Source: Candidatus Rokuibacteriota bacterium (GTDB taxonomy: Bacteria; Methylomirabilota; Methylomirabilia; Rokubacteriales; CSP1-6). From it: a stretch of 45,712 bases of DNA. Positions 34,854 through 43,621 of this stretch are shown here, in pieces. The stretch is from positions 2,562-48,273 of the forward strand of contig VBPC01000167.1 of assembly GCA_005887895.1 (NCBI GenBank). The letters are read 5' to 3'. The position numbers and the translations under genes were made by a program. Under the pieces are notes generated by a model. It saw only the letters and a list, made by a program, of their open reading frames with translations. It was not told the origin of the DNA and searched no databases. Numbering within the stretch: position 1 is the first letter of the stretch; each line of letters opens with the position of its first letter.

Positions 34854-35597
34854 TCAATGCGTCACGAAGGCGGAGAGGAGCCAGTCGGCGACGATGAAGA
34901 AGATCAGCCCGGCGAACACGGTCCAGGCCAGCGCGGGGCCGCCCTCGCGGTTCACTTCGGGGATCAGATCGGAGGCGGCGACGTAGATGGTGACACCGGC
35001 CGACAGCGCCAGCGCGTACCCGACGTGCTGATCGGCGACGATCCCGGTCAGGACGGCGCCGGCGATCGTGAGCACGCCGAGCGAGGCGCCGGCGGCGACG
35101 GCGGCGACGGAAGAGTATCCGCCGGCCAGCATGATCGACGCGATCGTGAAGCCCTCGGGCACCTTGTGAATGACCACGGCCAGGAACAGCAGCCCGCCCA
35201 GCGTAGGGCTCACCAGGAAGCCGGCCGCGATGGCGACGCCGTCGAACAGCGTGTGCACGCCGAGACCGAGCGCGGCCAGCCAGCCGGCCGCGGGACGCAG
35301 CAGCGCCTCCGGGTGGGTCTCCTCGCCGAAGTGGAAGTGCGGCGCGAACGTGTGCTCGAACAGGTGCACGCCGAAGTAGCCGAGCAGCACGAACAGGAAC
35401 GCGTGGGGCACCTGGGTGGCCTCCGGCAGCATCCGCACGAAGGCGGCCGCCAGCATGAAGCCGGCGCCCGCGGCCACGAAGTACCGGAGGGGCGCCTGAC
35501 GCCGCTTGTGCGCGGTCGTCACGAGCACGGCTCCCGCCACGTCGGCGACGGCGGCGACGGCGGCGAAAGCCAAGTATGCTAACATGATCCGGAGCAT
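34854..35597 (-). CDS. ZIP family metal-ion transporter
   Basis: A 247-residue inner-membrane protein with about eight hydrophobic helices. The metal-binding helices typical of the family are present: LGLGVHTLFDGVAIAAGFL (HxxxDG) and FLAVVIHKVPEGFTIASIML (HKxPEG). A His-rich loop EHTFAPHFHFGEETHP lies earlier. ZIP proteins move zinc, iron or other divalent ions into the cytoplasm. Start is either ATG 35597 or ATG 35585. The first leaves only three bases before the divergent gspE start, so promoters of one or both genes must lie inside the other gene. Two repeat copies follow its stop. Confidence 0.9.
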   Translation of the reverse strand: MLRIMLAYLAFAAVAAVADVAGAVLVTTAHKRRQAPLRYFVAAGAGFMLAAAFVRMLPEATQVPHAFLFVLLGYFGVHLFEHTFAPHFHFGEETHPEALLRPAAGWLAALGLGVHTLFDGVAIAAGFLVSPTLGGLLFLAVVIHKVPEGFTIASIMLAGGYSSVAAVAAGASLGVLTIAGAVLTGIVADQHVGYALALSAGVTIYVAASDLIPEVNREGGPALAWTVFAGLIFFIVADWLLSAFVTH

Positions 35598-35600
35598 AGC

Positions 35601-37292
35601 ATGGGCATGGCCGGTCCCCGCCTTCTGGGCGAGATCCTCGTGCAGGAGGGCCTCACCACCCCCGACGTCGTCGAGCGCGCCCTGGCGCGCGCGCAGACGA
35701 TGGGCGAGCTGATCGGTGAGGCTCTCGTCGCACTCGGCGCCGTCACCGCCGACGACGTGCTGCGCGCGCTCGCCCGGCAGCAGAACCTGCCCTACATGAG
35801 TGCCGACGAGCTGCCGTCGGCGCTGCCGGTGCTCAAGAATTTGTCGCCGAAGTATCTTCGCCAGAACGCGGTGTGCCCGGTGAGCGTGGAAGGCGGCCTC
35901 CTCACGGTGGCTACCGCCGATCCGCTCAACCCGATCATCGTCGACGACCTGCGTCAGTCCACCGGCCTCAACGTGAAGATCGTCGTGAGCCCGCCCGACG
36001 CGATCACCGAGGCGATCGACCGGACGTACGACGGCGCCGCCACCCCGCTGCAGCGCATCGTGGAAGGCATGGACGACGAGGCGGGGCCCGACGGCGACGA
36101 GGACGTCAATCACCTGCGCGACATGGCGTTCGAGGCGCCGGTGGTCCGCCTGGTCAATCTGCTGGTCGAGAACGCGATCAGCGCCGAGGCGTCCGACATC
36201 CACATCGAGCCGTTCGAGGACACGCTGCGCATCCGCTACCGCGTCGACGGCATCCTCTACGAGCAGGAGGCGCCGCCGCGCCGGCTGCAGGCGGCCGTCA
36301 CCTCGCGCATCAAGATCATGGCCGAGATGAACATCGCCGAGCGGCGGCTGCCGCAGGACGGCCGCATCCGGGTGACGCTGCACGGCCAGCGCGTCGACAT
36401 CCGCGTCTCCACGATCCCCACCGTGCACGGCGAGTCGATCGTGATGCGGCTGCTGCAGCGCTCCAGCGTGTTCCACCCGCTCGAGAAGCTCGGCTTCCCG
36501 ACCGGCACCCTCAAGCGCTTCGAGTCGCTGATCAAGCGTCCGCACGGCATCGTGCTGGTCACCGGACCGACGGGCTCCGGCAAGACGACCACGCTCTACG
36601 CCGCGCTCGACAAGATCAACGCGCCCGGCGTGAAGATCATCACCGTCGAGGATCCAGTCGAGTACCAGCTCAAGGGCGTGAACCAGATTCCGGTGAAGCC
36701 GAAGATCGGCCTCACCTTCGCCAACGGGCTGCGCCACATCGTCCGCCAGGACCCCGACGTCATCCTCGTCGGCGAGATCCGCGACCTGGAGACCGCCGAG
36801 ATCGCCATCCAGGCCTCGCTCACCGGTCACCTCGTCTTCTCGACGCTGCACACCAACGACGCGCCGGGCGCGATCACGCGGCTGCAAGACATGGGCGTCG
36901 AGGGCTACCTGGTCGCCTCCGTGCTGGAAGCCGTGCTGGCCCAGCGCCTCGTGCGCCGCATCTGCCCGGCCTGCCGCGTGCCCGACACGCCGTCGAAGGC
37001 CGACCTCGACGCGCTCGGCATCGAGGCCGGCCCCGACATCACGCTGTTCCGCGGCAAGGGCTGCGAGGAATGCCGCGGCACCGGGTACCGCGGCCGCTCG
37101 GGCATCTACGAGCTGTTCGTCCTCGACGAGGACGCCCGCAGCCTCATCCTGAAGCGTGCCTCCACCCGCGATATCCGCCAGCACGCCGTCGCGCGCGGCA
37201 TGGTGACGCTGCGCATGGACGGCTGGAAGCGCGCCTGCGAAGGCGTCACCACGGTCGAGGAGATTCTCCGGGTCACGCAGGAAGACGCCTAG
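35601..37292 (+). CDS. gspE: Type II secretion ATPase GspE
   Basis: A 563-residue secretion ATPase that powers pseudopilus assembly from the cytoplasmic face. N-terminal T2SSE domain (about 10-140), then the ATPase: DIHIEPFEDTLRIRYRVDG, Walker A GPTGSGKTTT (322-331), Asp box TVEDPVEY (348), Walker B VILVGEIRD (387) and His box LTGHLVFSTLHTND (407). A zinc-binding pair CPAC (455-458) and CEEC (488-491) marks the GspE/PilB class. Start at 35601, or the ATG at 35607, both three to ten bases from the divergent ZIP gene. It leads an eleven-gene operon in which nearly all genes overlap. Confidence 0.94.
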   Translation: MGMAGPRLLGEILVQEGLTTPDVVERALARAQTMGELIGEALVALGAVTADDVLRALARQQNLPYMSADELPSALPVLKNLSPKYLRQNAVCPVSVEGGLLTVATADPLNPIIVDDLRQSTGLNVKIVVSPPDAITEAIDRTYDGAATPLQRIVEGMDDEAGPDGDEDVNHLRDMAFEAPVVRLVNLLVENAISAEASDIHIEPFEDTLRIRYRVDGILYEQEAPPRRLQAAVTSRIKIMAEMNIAERRLPQDGRIRVTLHGQRVDIRVSTIPTVHGESIVMRLLQRSSVFHPLEKLGFPTGTLKRFESLIKRPHGIVLVTGPTGSGKTTTLYAALDKINAPGVKIITVEDPVEYQLKGVNQIPVKPKIGLTFANGLRHIVRQDPDVILVGEIRDLETAEIAIQASLTGHLVFSTLHTNDAPGAITRLQDMGVEGYLVASVLEAVLAQRLVRRICPACRVPDTPSKADLDALGIEAGPDITLFRGKGCEECRGTGYRGRSGIYELFVLDEDARSLILKRASTRDIRQHAVARGMVTLRMDGWKRACEGVTTVEEILRVTQEDA

Positions 37293-37296
37293 TCTC

Positions 37297-38511
37297 ATGC
37301 CCGTCTTCACCTACCGGGCGGCCGACCGGCGCGGGCAGACCATCGACGGCGTCATGGAAGCGGCCGACGCGCGCGCCGTCGCCGAGCGCCTGCGCAAGGA
37401 AGCCTACTTCCCGATCAAGGTCGCCGCGCAGAGCGAGCGGGCCGGCTGGCTCTCACTGGGCGGCGGCTCCTCACGGGTCCGGCACCGCGACTTGCTGGCC
37501 ATGACCCAGATGCTGGCGACCCTGTTCGAGGCCGGGTTGCCGCTGGACCGGGCGCTGGCGATCCTGGAGGAGCTGGCGTCGTCGGGACGGATGCGCGCGA
37601 TCGTCAGCGATCTGCTGCGGAGCGTGCGCGGCGGCTCGTCGCTGAGCGAAGCGATGGCCAAGCACCACCCGCGGCCATTCTCGCGCCTGTACATCAACAT
37701 GGTGCGGGCCGGAGAGAAGGGCGGCGTGCTGGAAGTCTCGCTGCGACGGTTGGCCGAGTTCCTGGAGGCACGAGCCGCCTTCAACGAGGCAGTGGTCTCG
37801 GCCCTGGCCTACCCCCTCGTCATCACCTTCGTCGGCGGCGCCGCCGTCGTGTTCCTCATGACCTTCGTCATCCCGCGCTTCGCGACGATCTTCAAGGATC
37901 TCGGCCAGGCGATCCCGCTGCCGACCCAGATCCTCATGGCGGTGAGTGCCGCCGTGACCAGCTACTGGTGGGTCGGCGTCTCCGTCATCATGGCCGCAGT
38001 GCTCGGCTGGCGCATGTGGACAAGCACGCCGCAGGGGCGACTGGGCTGGGATCAATTTCTCCTGCGATTGCCGCTCGTCGGCGTGCTGGTCCTCAAGATA
38101 GAGACCGCCCGCTTCGCGCGCACGCTCGGCACGATGCTCAAGAGCGGCGTGCCGGTGCTGGGGGCGATGGCGGTCGTCGGCGACATGATGTCGAACCAGG
38201 CCGTCGGCGGCACGGTGAGCCGTCTGGCCGACGGGGTCAAGCGCGGTGGCACGATCGCCGCCGGGATGCGCGAGCACACCGCGTTCCCGGCGCTGGCAGT
38301 CCACATGGTGCGGGTTGGCGAGGAGACCGGGCGCCTGGAAGAGATGCTCCTCAAGGTCGCCGAGACCTTCGAGACCGACGTGCGCACCGAACTGAAGCGT
38401 GTGCTCGGGTTGCTCGAGCCCGCGATCATCGTTGTCATGGGGGTACTCGTGGCGTTCATCGTCGTCGCAATGCTCCTCGCGATCTTCTCGATCAACGAGA
38501 TCCCGCTATGA
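37297..38511 (+). CDS. gspF: Type II secretion inner-membrane platform protein GspF
   Basis: A 404-residue platform protein. It opens with the usual FTYRAADRRGQTIDGVMEA and has two copies of the T2SSF domain (about 70-190 and 270-395), each with the GExxG pattern: MVRAGEKGGVLEVSLRRLAE and MVRVGEETGRLEEMLLKVAE. Three membrane helices (around 170-190, 220-240 and 375-400) fit the family. It links GspE to the pseudopilus base. ATG four bases after gspE; the stop overlaps gspG (ATGA). Confidence 0.94.
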   Translation: MPVFTYRAADRRGQTIDGVMEAADARAVAERLRKEAYFPIKVAAQSERAGWLSLGGGSSRVRHRDLLAMTQMLATLFEAGLPLDRALAILEELASSGRMRAIVSDLLRSVRGGSSLSEAMAKHHPRPFSRLYINMVRAGEKGGVLEVSLRRLAEFLEARAAFNEAVVSALAYPLVITFVGGAAVVFLMTFVIPRFATIFKDLGQAIPLPTQILMAVSAAVTSYWWVGVSVIMAAVLGWRMWTSTPQGRLGWDQFLLRLPLVGVLVLKIETARFARTLGTMLKSGVPVLGAMAVVGDMMSNQAVGGTVSRLADGVKRGGTIAAGMREHTAFPALAVHMVRVGEETGRLEEMLLKVAETFETDVRTELKRVLGLLEPAIIVVMGVLVAFIVVAMLLAIFSINEIPL

Positions 38512-38936
38512 GACGGTGGCTGCGCGACCAGCGAGGCTTCACGCTCATCGAGCTGATGGTCGTCATCATCGTGCTCGGCCTGCTGGTCGGCCTCGTGGGC
38601 CCGCGGCTGTTCGGGCGCGTCGGGCAGTCCAAGCAGGCGGCGGCCAAGGCGCAGATCGAGCTGCTCGGCGCCGGCCTCGATCAGTTCCGGCTCGACATCG
38701 GCTCCTATCCGAACACGTCGCAGGGCCTCGACGCCCTGCAGAGGAACCCCGGCGCCCAGAACTGGAACGGCCCCTACCTCAAGAAGGCGGTGCCGAAAGA
38801 CCCGTGGGGCAACCCGTACAAGTACCGCGCGCCGGGGCAGCACGGCGAGTACGACCTCTGGTCCGAGGGCGCCGACGGCGCGCCGGGCGGCGAGGGAGAG
38901 AACGCCGACATCGTGTCATGGGACGTGGGCCAGTAG
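38508..38936 (+). CDS. gspG: Major pseudopilin GspG
   Basis: A 142-residue major pseudopilin. The prepilin cleavage site is QRG-FTLIELMVVIIVLGLL, with Glu at +5, followed by a single helix. The C-terminal GspG-specific part is present: SYPNTSQGLDAL, then WNGPYLKKAVPKDPWGNPY and YDLWSEGADGAPGG, the calcium-binding loop of the family. It would polymerise into the pseudopilus after cleavage by a prepilin peptidase, whose gene (gspO) is not in the window. The start overlaps the gspF stop. Confidence 0.95.
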   Translation: MRRWLRDQRGFTLIELMVVIIVLGLLVGLVGPRLFGRVGQSKQAAAKAQIELLGAGLDQFRLDIGSYPNTSQGLDALQRNPGAQNWNGPYLKKAVPKDPWGNPYKYRAPGQHGEYDLWSEGADGAPGGEGENADIVSWDVGQ

Positions 38937-39373
38937 CCCAGACGCGCGGCTTCACGCTCCTCGAGTTGATCGTCACCATGGCCATCGTCGCGGTCGTCGT
39001 GGGTCTGACGATTCCGGCGGTCGGCCGCTTCACCGAGGGGATCCGGGTGCGGGCCGAAGTCGCCGGCTTCTCGGCGCTGCTGCGGCACGCGCGCGAGCGG
39101 GCCATCGTGAGCCAGAAGCCTCAGGCGGTCGTCGTCGACGCCGCCGCCCATCGCATCAGCGTGCGGGCCGGTGGTCCCGACGGCGAGGTGCGCGAGACGC
39201 GGGCTCTCCCCGAGCGGCTCACGGTGGAAGCGACGCCGCCGCCGGCGCTCACCGTGCGCTTCGAGCCGCAGGGTGGCTCGAGCGGCGGCGACTTCCGGCT
39301 CGCCTCCGGCGCCATCACGTATCGCGTCACCGTCGACGCGCTCACCGGCCGGGTCCGGAGCAGCCGCCAGTGA
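38918..39373 (+). CDS. gspH: Minor pseudopilin GspH
   Basis: A 151-residue minor pseudopilin with cleavage site TRG-FTLLELIVTMAIVAVVV (Glu at +5). The rest has the GspH/FimT pattern, including FSALLRHARERAIVSQKPQ in the helix and a beta-rich C-terminal part ending ITYRVTVDALTGRVRS. It starts at ATG 38918, inside the 3' end of gspG, and its stop overlaps the gspI start. Confidence 0.9.
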   Translation: MGRGPVAQTRGFTLLELIVTMAIVAVVVGLTIPAVGRFTEGIRVRAEVAGFSALLRHARERAIVSQKPQAVVVDAAAHRISVRAGGPDGEVRETRALPERLTVEATPPPALTVRFEPQGGSSGGDFRLASGAITYRVTVDALTGRVRSSRQ

Positions 39374-39807
39374 CGCGCGCGAGCGGCTTCACCCTGCTCG
39401 AGGTCCTGGTGGCGTTCGCGATCCTGAGCCTCACCGTCGTGGTCGCCGTGCAGGGCTTCGCCCAGGGCCTGCGCCTGCTCAAGCTCTCGGGCGATCACCA
39501 GCAGGCGGCCCTGCTGGCCGATCAGAAGGTGCGCGAGATCACCCTGCCCAAGGAGGGGCGCGAGAGCGGGACGGAGGGCGACTTCGCGTGGGAACGCGTG
39601 GTCACGCCGGTGCCGGCGCCCGATCTCGAGGTGCCCGGCCAGGCGCCCAGGTGGCACGTGTACTCGATCACCGTGAACGTCGCGTGGGGCGAGCAGAAAC
39701 GGGCGGTGTCGGTGACGACGCTGCGCACCGTGTCGGACGCCGAGCAGAACGCGCCGCCGGGATCGTCGGTGCAGAGCGCGCCGCTGCCGGCCGGCCGGCG
39801 CCGATGA
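39370..39807 (+). CDS. gspI: Minor pseudopilin GspI
   Basis: A 145-residue minor pseudopilin. Cleavage site ASG-FTLLEVLVAFAILSLTV with Glu at +5. It starts at GTG 39370, which overlaps the gspH stop (GTGA), and overlaps gspJ at its end. The position between H and J and the length support GspI. The C-terminal tail (APPGSSVQSAPLPAGRRR) is low-complexity and longer than usual. Confidence 0.88.
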   Translation: MTRASGFTLLEVLVAFAILSLTVVVAVQGFAQGLRLLKLSGDHQQAALLADQKVREITLPKEGRESGTEGDFAWERVVTPVPAPDLEVPGQAPRWHVYSITVNVAWGEQKRAVSVTTLRTVSDAEQNAPPGSSVQSAPLPAGRRR

Positions 39808-40415
39808 GCCGGCGGAGCCAGCGCGGGTTCACCCTGATCGAACTGCTGCTCGCGCTGACGATCGTCGGCGCGCTCATGGCCATCGCCTTCGGCGGCCTGC
39901 GGGTGGCCGTCGCCTCCTGGCAGCGCGGCGAGGACCGCGCGGAGACGCACCAGCACGTGCGCAGCGTCGCGCTCACGCTGGCCCGCGCCCTGTCGGCGAC
40001 CTACCCGTACCGGGCGTCGCGCAGCCTGGCGCCGGAGCCGGTCGTGCTGTTCGCCGGCACCGACCGGCGCGTGGAGTTCGTGACGCAGACGGCGCCGTTC
40101 CCGTTCGCGATCCCGATCGCGTTCACCGCCGTCGTGTTCTCGTTCGACGACACCGAGGGCCTGGTCGTGAGCCAGCGGCCGCTGCCGAACCAGGATCCGT
40201 TCGACAAGGCCGAGGTCGTGTACCGCGACGCAACGGTCACCTCGCTGAAGCTGTCCTACATGGACGACAGCAGCGGGTGGAAGGACACCTGGGACGGCGC
40301 CGAGGCCAGGGCGACGCCCCGGGCGGTGAAGCTCACGGTCACCACGACGCTCAACGGCCGCGTGGCGGCGCTGCCGCCGCTCACGGTGTCGTTGCCGATC
40401 GCACCACCGCAATGA
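39804..40415 (+). CDS. gspJ: Minor pseudopilin GspJ
   Basis: A 203-residue minor pseudopilin, with cleavage site QRG-FTLIELLLALTIVGAL. The larger C-terminal beta-domain fits GspJ in length and pattern (RVEFVTQTAPFPFAIPIAF, then VVYRDATVTSLKLSYMDD and WKDTWDG). With I and K it would form the tip complex of the pseudopilus. Start ATG 39804 overlaps the gspI stop, and its own stop overlaps gspK (ATGA). Confidence 0.9.
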   Translation: MSRRSQRGFTLIELLLALTIVGALMAIAFGGLRVAVASWQRGEDRAETHQHVRSVALTLARALSATYPYRASRSLAPEPVVLFAGTDRRVEFVTQTAPFPFAIPIAFTAVVFSFDDTEGLVVSQRPLPNQDPFDKAEVVYRDATVTSLKLSYMDDSSGWKDTWDGAEARATPRAVKLTVTTTLNGRVAALPPLTVSLPIAPPQ

Positions 40416-41380
40416 GGCGGCCGCCGTCCTCGACGATGCGCGGCGAGCGCGGGTTCGCCCTGGTGGCCGTGCTGCTGGTCCTCGCGTTCGTCGCCATCAT
40501 CGGCGCCGAGTTCGCGTACTCGATGCGACTCGAAGCGACGGCCGCCCGCGCCTACAAGGAAACGCTGATCGCCGGTCACCTGGCCGACGCCGGCCTGCAG
40601 CAGGCGATCCGCGAGATCGTGGCCGACTACAGCTACGTCGGGGTCGGCGACGACAAGGAAGCCGAGCTCGACAAGGACTGCCCGCTCGTCCTCTACAACA
40701 GCGCGCGTCTCGCCCTCAAGCGCCTGCCGCATCGTAACGTCCCGCTCGGGGCCGGCCAGTTCACCTACTGCATCACCGATGAGGAGGCGCGGCTCAACCT
40801 GAACAGCTCGCCGCCCGACCGTCTGGACCGCCTGCTCCAGGCGATCGGCGTGGAGAAGGAAGACCGCGACATCATCAACGACAGCCTGCAGGACTGGAAG
40901 GACGCCAACGAGGAGCACCGGCTCAACGGCGCCGAGAGCGAGGACTACTACCTCAAGCTGGCCGTGCCATACCGCTCGAAGAACGGCAACCTGGACACCG
41001 TGGGCGAGCTGCTCCAGATCCGCGGCTTCACGCCGAAGCTCATGGACGGCGTCGACGGCAAGCCCGGGCTGGCGGCGCTGGTGACGGTGAAGGGGTCGCA
41101 GCAGGGCACGGTCAACATCAACACCGCCACTCACGAGGTCCTGCGCGCGCTGAACGTCTCGGAAGCGATGTTCAGCCAGATCGAGCAGACGCGGCGTCAG
41201 GGTCCCTACTTCACGAATACGGGAGGATTGCCCCAGGGCGTGACGTTCACCAGCAGAACGTTTCGCATCGAGGCCCAGGGGCTCATCGATGGCCAGGTCC
41301 GCGCGCGGCTCACCGCGGTCGTGCAGAAGCGCCAGGACAACACCGGGGTCGTCGTGCTCGAGTGGTCGGGCATCCGCTGA
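40412..41380 (+). CDS. gspK: Minor pseudopilin GspK
   Basis: A 322-residue tip pseudopilin. The cleavage region ERG-FALVAVLLVLAFVAII lacks Glu at +5, as is typical of GspK. The following parts match the family: EATAARAYKETLIAGHLADA, the FTYCITDEEARLNLNS block, and a helix-hairpin-helix-like stretch QQGTVNINTATHEVLRALN. The gene overlaps gspJ. A 49-base gap follows before gspL, the largest inside the operon. Confidence 0.9.
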   Translation: MRRPPSSTMRGERGFALVAVLLVLAFVAIIGAEFAYSMRLEATAARAYKETLIAGHLADAGLQQAIREIVADYSYVGVGDDKEAELDKDCPLVLYNSARLALKRLPHRNVPLGAGQFTYCITDEEARLNLNSSPPDRLDRLLQAIGVEKEDRDIINDSLQDWKDANEEHRLNGAESEDYYLKLAVPYRSKNGNLDTVGELLQIRGFTPKLMDGVDGKPGLAALVTVKGSQQGTVNINTATHEVLRALNVSEAMFSQIEQTRRQGPYFTNTGGLPQGVTFTSRTFRIEAQGLIDGQVRARLTAVVQKRQDNTGVVVLEWSGIR

Positions 41381-41429
41381 TGGGCCGATTTCCCTTCTGG
41401 CGCCGAGGGTTACCGTTTAATCTCGTCTC

Positions 41430-43052
41430 ATGAAGTGGAGTCTCCCGAAGTACAATGCGGTCCGCGTGGCCGTCGTCCTCCTGGGCGATCGCCTCGCGGT
41501 CGCGGCCGTGTCCGGTGAGCGCGTGGAGACGTTCAGCATCGCCACCGAGAACCCGGCGGCGGCACTGCGCGAGGAGCTGACCGCCCGCCAGATCGCGCCG
41601 CGCTCGGTCGCCCTCGGCCTGGCCCGCACGGCGGCCTTCGTGAAGCCGATCGACCTGCCGACCGTCGGCGGCGACGTGCGCGAGATGCTCCGGCTGAACC
41701 TCGAGGGCCACGTGCCGTTCGCCGCCGACGACGCCGCCTTCGACTTCGTCCCGCTCGCGGCCGACGCCGGCGACGCGGCCCCGCGCGATGAGTCGCTGCG
41801 GCGTGTGCTGGTCGTCGCCGCCGAGCCACGCGTGGTCGACGCCGCGCTGCGCCTCGCCGAGGAAGCCCAGCTGCGGCCGGCCTCGCTGACCGTCGCCGTG
41901 CACGACCTGCCGGTCCTGGCGCGATTCGACCGGGGCCAGCGCGTCGTCTGGGTGCATCGCACCGGCGCCGGCGCGGACGTCCTCTGCCTCGTCGGCGGCG
42001 CGCTGCAGCTCAGCCGGGCGGTGCCGGGCGGCGACGAGGCCACGATTGCCGAGGAGATCCGCCGCACGCTGACGGTCGTACGCTGGAAGGGCTGCGACGC
42101 GATCTGGGTCTCCGGCGACCTCAGCCCCGAGGCGGCGTCGCTGGCCACGCTCGACGCGCCCGTCACCGAGCCCGACTACACGCCGCGCGCGCAGGCCCGC
42201 CTGGCGGCGCTGGCGCCGGAGGAGCGCGGCGCCCACATGCTGGCGCTGGCCACGGCCAGCGCGCGGGGCGGCCGGCCGCTCGACCTGTTGCCGGTGCCGC
42301 TGCGGCCGCGGCGGCTCACGAAGGCACAAGCGTTCACGCTCGGCGTCGCCACCGTCGCCACCCTGCTGCTGATCACCGCCCTGCTCGTCCCCAGCTGGCG
42401 CGAGCAGCGCCAGCTGGCGCGGATCAACGTCGAGATCACGCGCGTCGATCCGGACGTGCGCTCGGTCGAGCGCGTCCTGCGCGACCTCGAGCGCAAGCGC
42501 AAGCTGCTCGCCACGATCAACGGGATCGAGGCCAACGCCATGCGCCCGCTGCCGGTGCTGCGCGAGCTGACGGAGCTCCTGCCCAGCGACACCTGGCTCA
42601 CGACCTTGGCGCTCGATCAGAAGGGCGTCGAGCTGACGGGCCAGGCGGCGGCCGCCAGCGCGCTGATTCCGTTGCTGGAGAACTCCCCGGTGCTCGAGCG
42701 GGTCGAATTCTCGTCGCCGGTGACGCGCGGGCGCGACAAGGAGCAATTCCGGATCCGCGCGGCGTGGGAGGCGGGCGGCGCCCAGGCCCGCACGGCGACC
42801 CCGGTGAGCACGCCCGTCGCAGTGCCACCGGTCGTCGGCGTGCCGCCGGCCGGGCCCACGCCGCCGCCGACACCGGGCGCCCCGCCTCCGATCCCCGGTG
42901 GCGCTCCGACGGTCCCCGGTGGCGGCGGCGCGCCGTCGATACCGGGCGGCGTGCCCGTTCCGGGTGGGCCGCGTCGGCCGCAGCCGCCGGGCGTGCAGGC
43001 ACCACCGGCGCCGATTCAGACGGCGCCGCCGCGGACCGGAGCCCAGCAGTGA
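41430..43052 (+). CDS. gspL: Type II secretion protein GspL with proline-rich C-terminal tail
   Basis: A 540-residue protein. Residues 1-280 form the cytoplasmic actin-like (PilM/GspL) domain, with RTAAFVKPIDLPTVGGDVRE and LRLNLEGHVPFAADDAAFDF. A single helix follows (about 300-322), then a periplasmic PilN-like ferredoxin domain (LELPSDTWLTTLALDQKGVE-type block, here LLPSDTWLTTLALDQKG). From about 450 to the end it is almost only Pro, Gly, Ala, Val and Thr, with GAPPPIPGGAPTVPGG-like units; usual GspL proteins end without such a tail. It would connect GspE to the inner-membrane platform through GspM. Its stop overlaps the gspM start (GTGA). Confidence 0.88.
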   Translation: MKWSLPKYNAVRVAVVLLGDRLAVAAVSGERVETFSIATENPAAALREELTARQIAPRSVALGLARTAAFVKPIDLPTVGGDVREMLRLNLEGHVPFAADDAAFDFVPLAADAGDAAPRDESLRRVLVVAAEPRVVDAALRLAEEAQLRPASLTVAVHDLPVLARFDRGQRVVWVHRTGAGADVLCLVGGALQLSRAVPGGDEATIAEEIRRTLTVVRWKGCDAIWVSGDLSPEAASLATLDAPVTEPDYTPRAQARLAALAPEERGAHMLALATASARGGRPLDLLPVPLRPRRLTKAQAFTLGVATVATLLLITALLVPSWREQRQLARINVEITRVDPDVRSVERVLRDLERKRKLLATINGIEANAMRPLPVLRELTELLPSDTWLTTLALDQKGVELTGQAAAASALIPLLENSPVLERVEFSSPVTRGRDKEQFRIRAAWEAGGAQARTATPVSTPVAVPPVVGVPPAGPTPPPTPGAPPPIPGGAPTVPGGGGAPSIPGGVPVPGGPRRPQPPGVQAPPAPIQTAPPRTGAQQ

Positions 43053-43621
43053 TCGGCGGCTCGCTGTCGCGGCGTGAGCGCACGATCGTCGGCGTCGGCG
43101 GCATGGCTCTCGTGGTCGTGCTGGGCTGGGTCTTCGTCGTCCAGCCGATCGCCGAGCGCAGCCGCCTCACCAGCGAGCTGGTCCCGAGTCGCTCGCAGGT
43201 GCTCGTCCGGCGGCTCGATCTGGTCGGTCGCAAGGAGGCCATCGCCAGGGAACTGGACGCGACGAATTCGGAGATCGCGCGCGCGTCGGCTCGCTTCCTG
43301 ACCGAGGCGGCGCCCGCGGTCGCGGCCTCCGAGCTCCAGAAGCTCACCAAGGACATGGCGGCCCAGGCGAACACCGAGATCCGGAGCGAGCGGATCCTGC
43401 CACCGGTCGAGCGGGGCGAGATCCTCGAGATCCCCGTCGAGATCGCGGTTTCGGGCGAGATCCGCCAGCTCGTCGACTTGCTGTCGAGGCTCGAGGCAGC
43501 CCCAAAGTTATTGACCGTTCAGGACTTACGCGTCAGAGTAGTCAACGTCAGTCAGCCGAAGGAGCTGCTTGCGACGCTGACCATTTCCGGGTACATCCTG
43601 CCCGGGAAGTCGAAGACGTGA
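43049..43621 (+). CDS. gspM: Type II secretion protein GspM
   Basis: A 190-residue bitopic membrane protein. After SLSRRERTIVGVGGM comes one helix (VALVVVLGWVFVVQP region, about 12-30), a coiled part (RRLDLVGRKEAIARELDATN) and a PilO/GspM-like ferredoxin domain ending LATLTISGYILPG. The GTG start at 43049 overlaps the gspL stop. GspM stabilises GspL in the platform; the assignment rests on fold pattern and position. Confidence 0.85.
   Translation: MIGGSLSRRERTIVGVGGMALVVVLGWVFVVQPIAERSRLTSELVPSRSQVLVRRLDLVGRKEAIARELDATNSEIARASARFLTEAAPAVAASELQKLTKDMAAQANTEIRSERILPPVERGEILEIPVEIAVSGEIRQLVDLLSRLEAAPKLLTVQDLRVRVVNVSQPKELLATLTISGYILPGKSKT

Noticed and set aside
34854..37310. 818-residue minus-strand open frame across gspE
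   Set aside because: The first two thirds are antisense shadow of gspE; only the ZIP transporter at the end is real.
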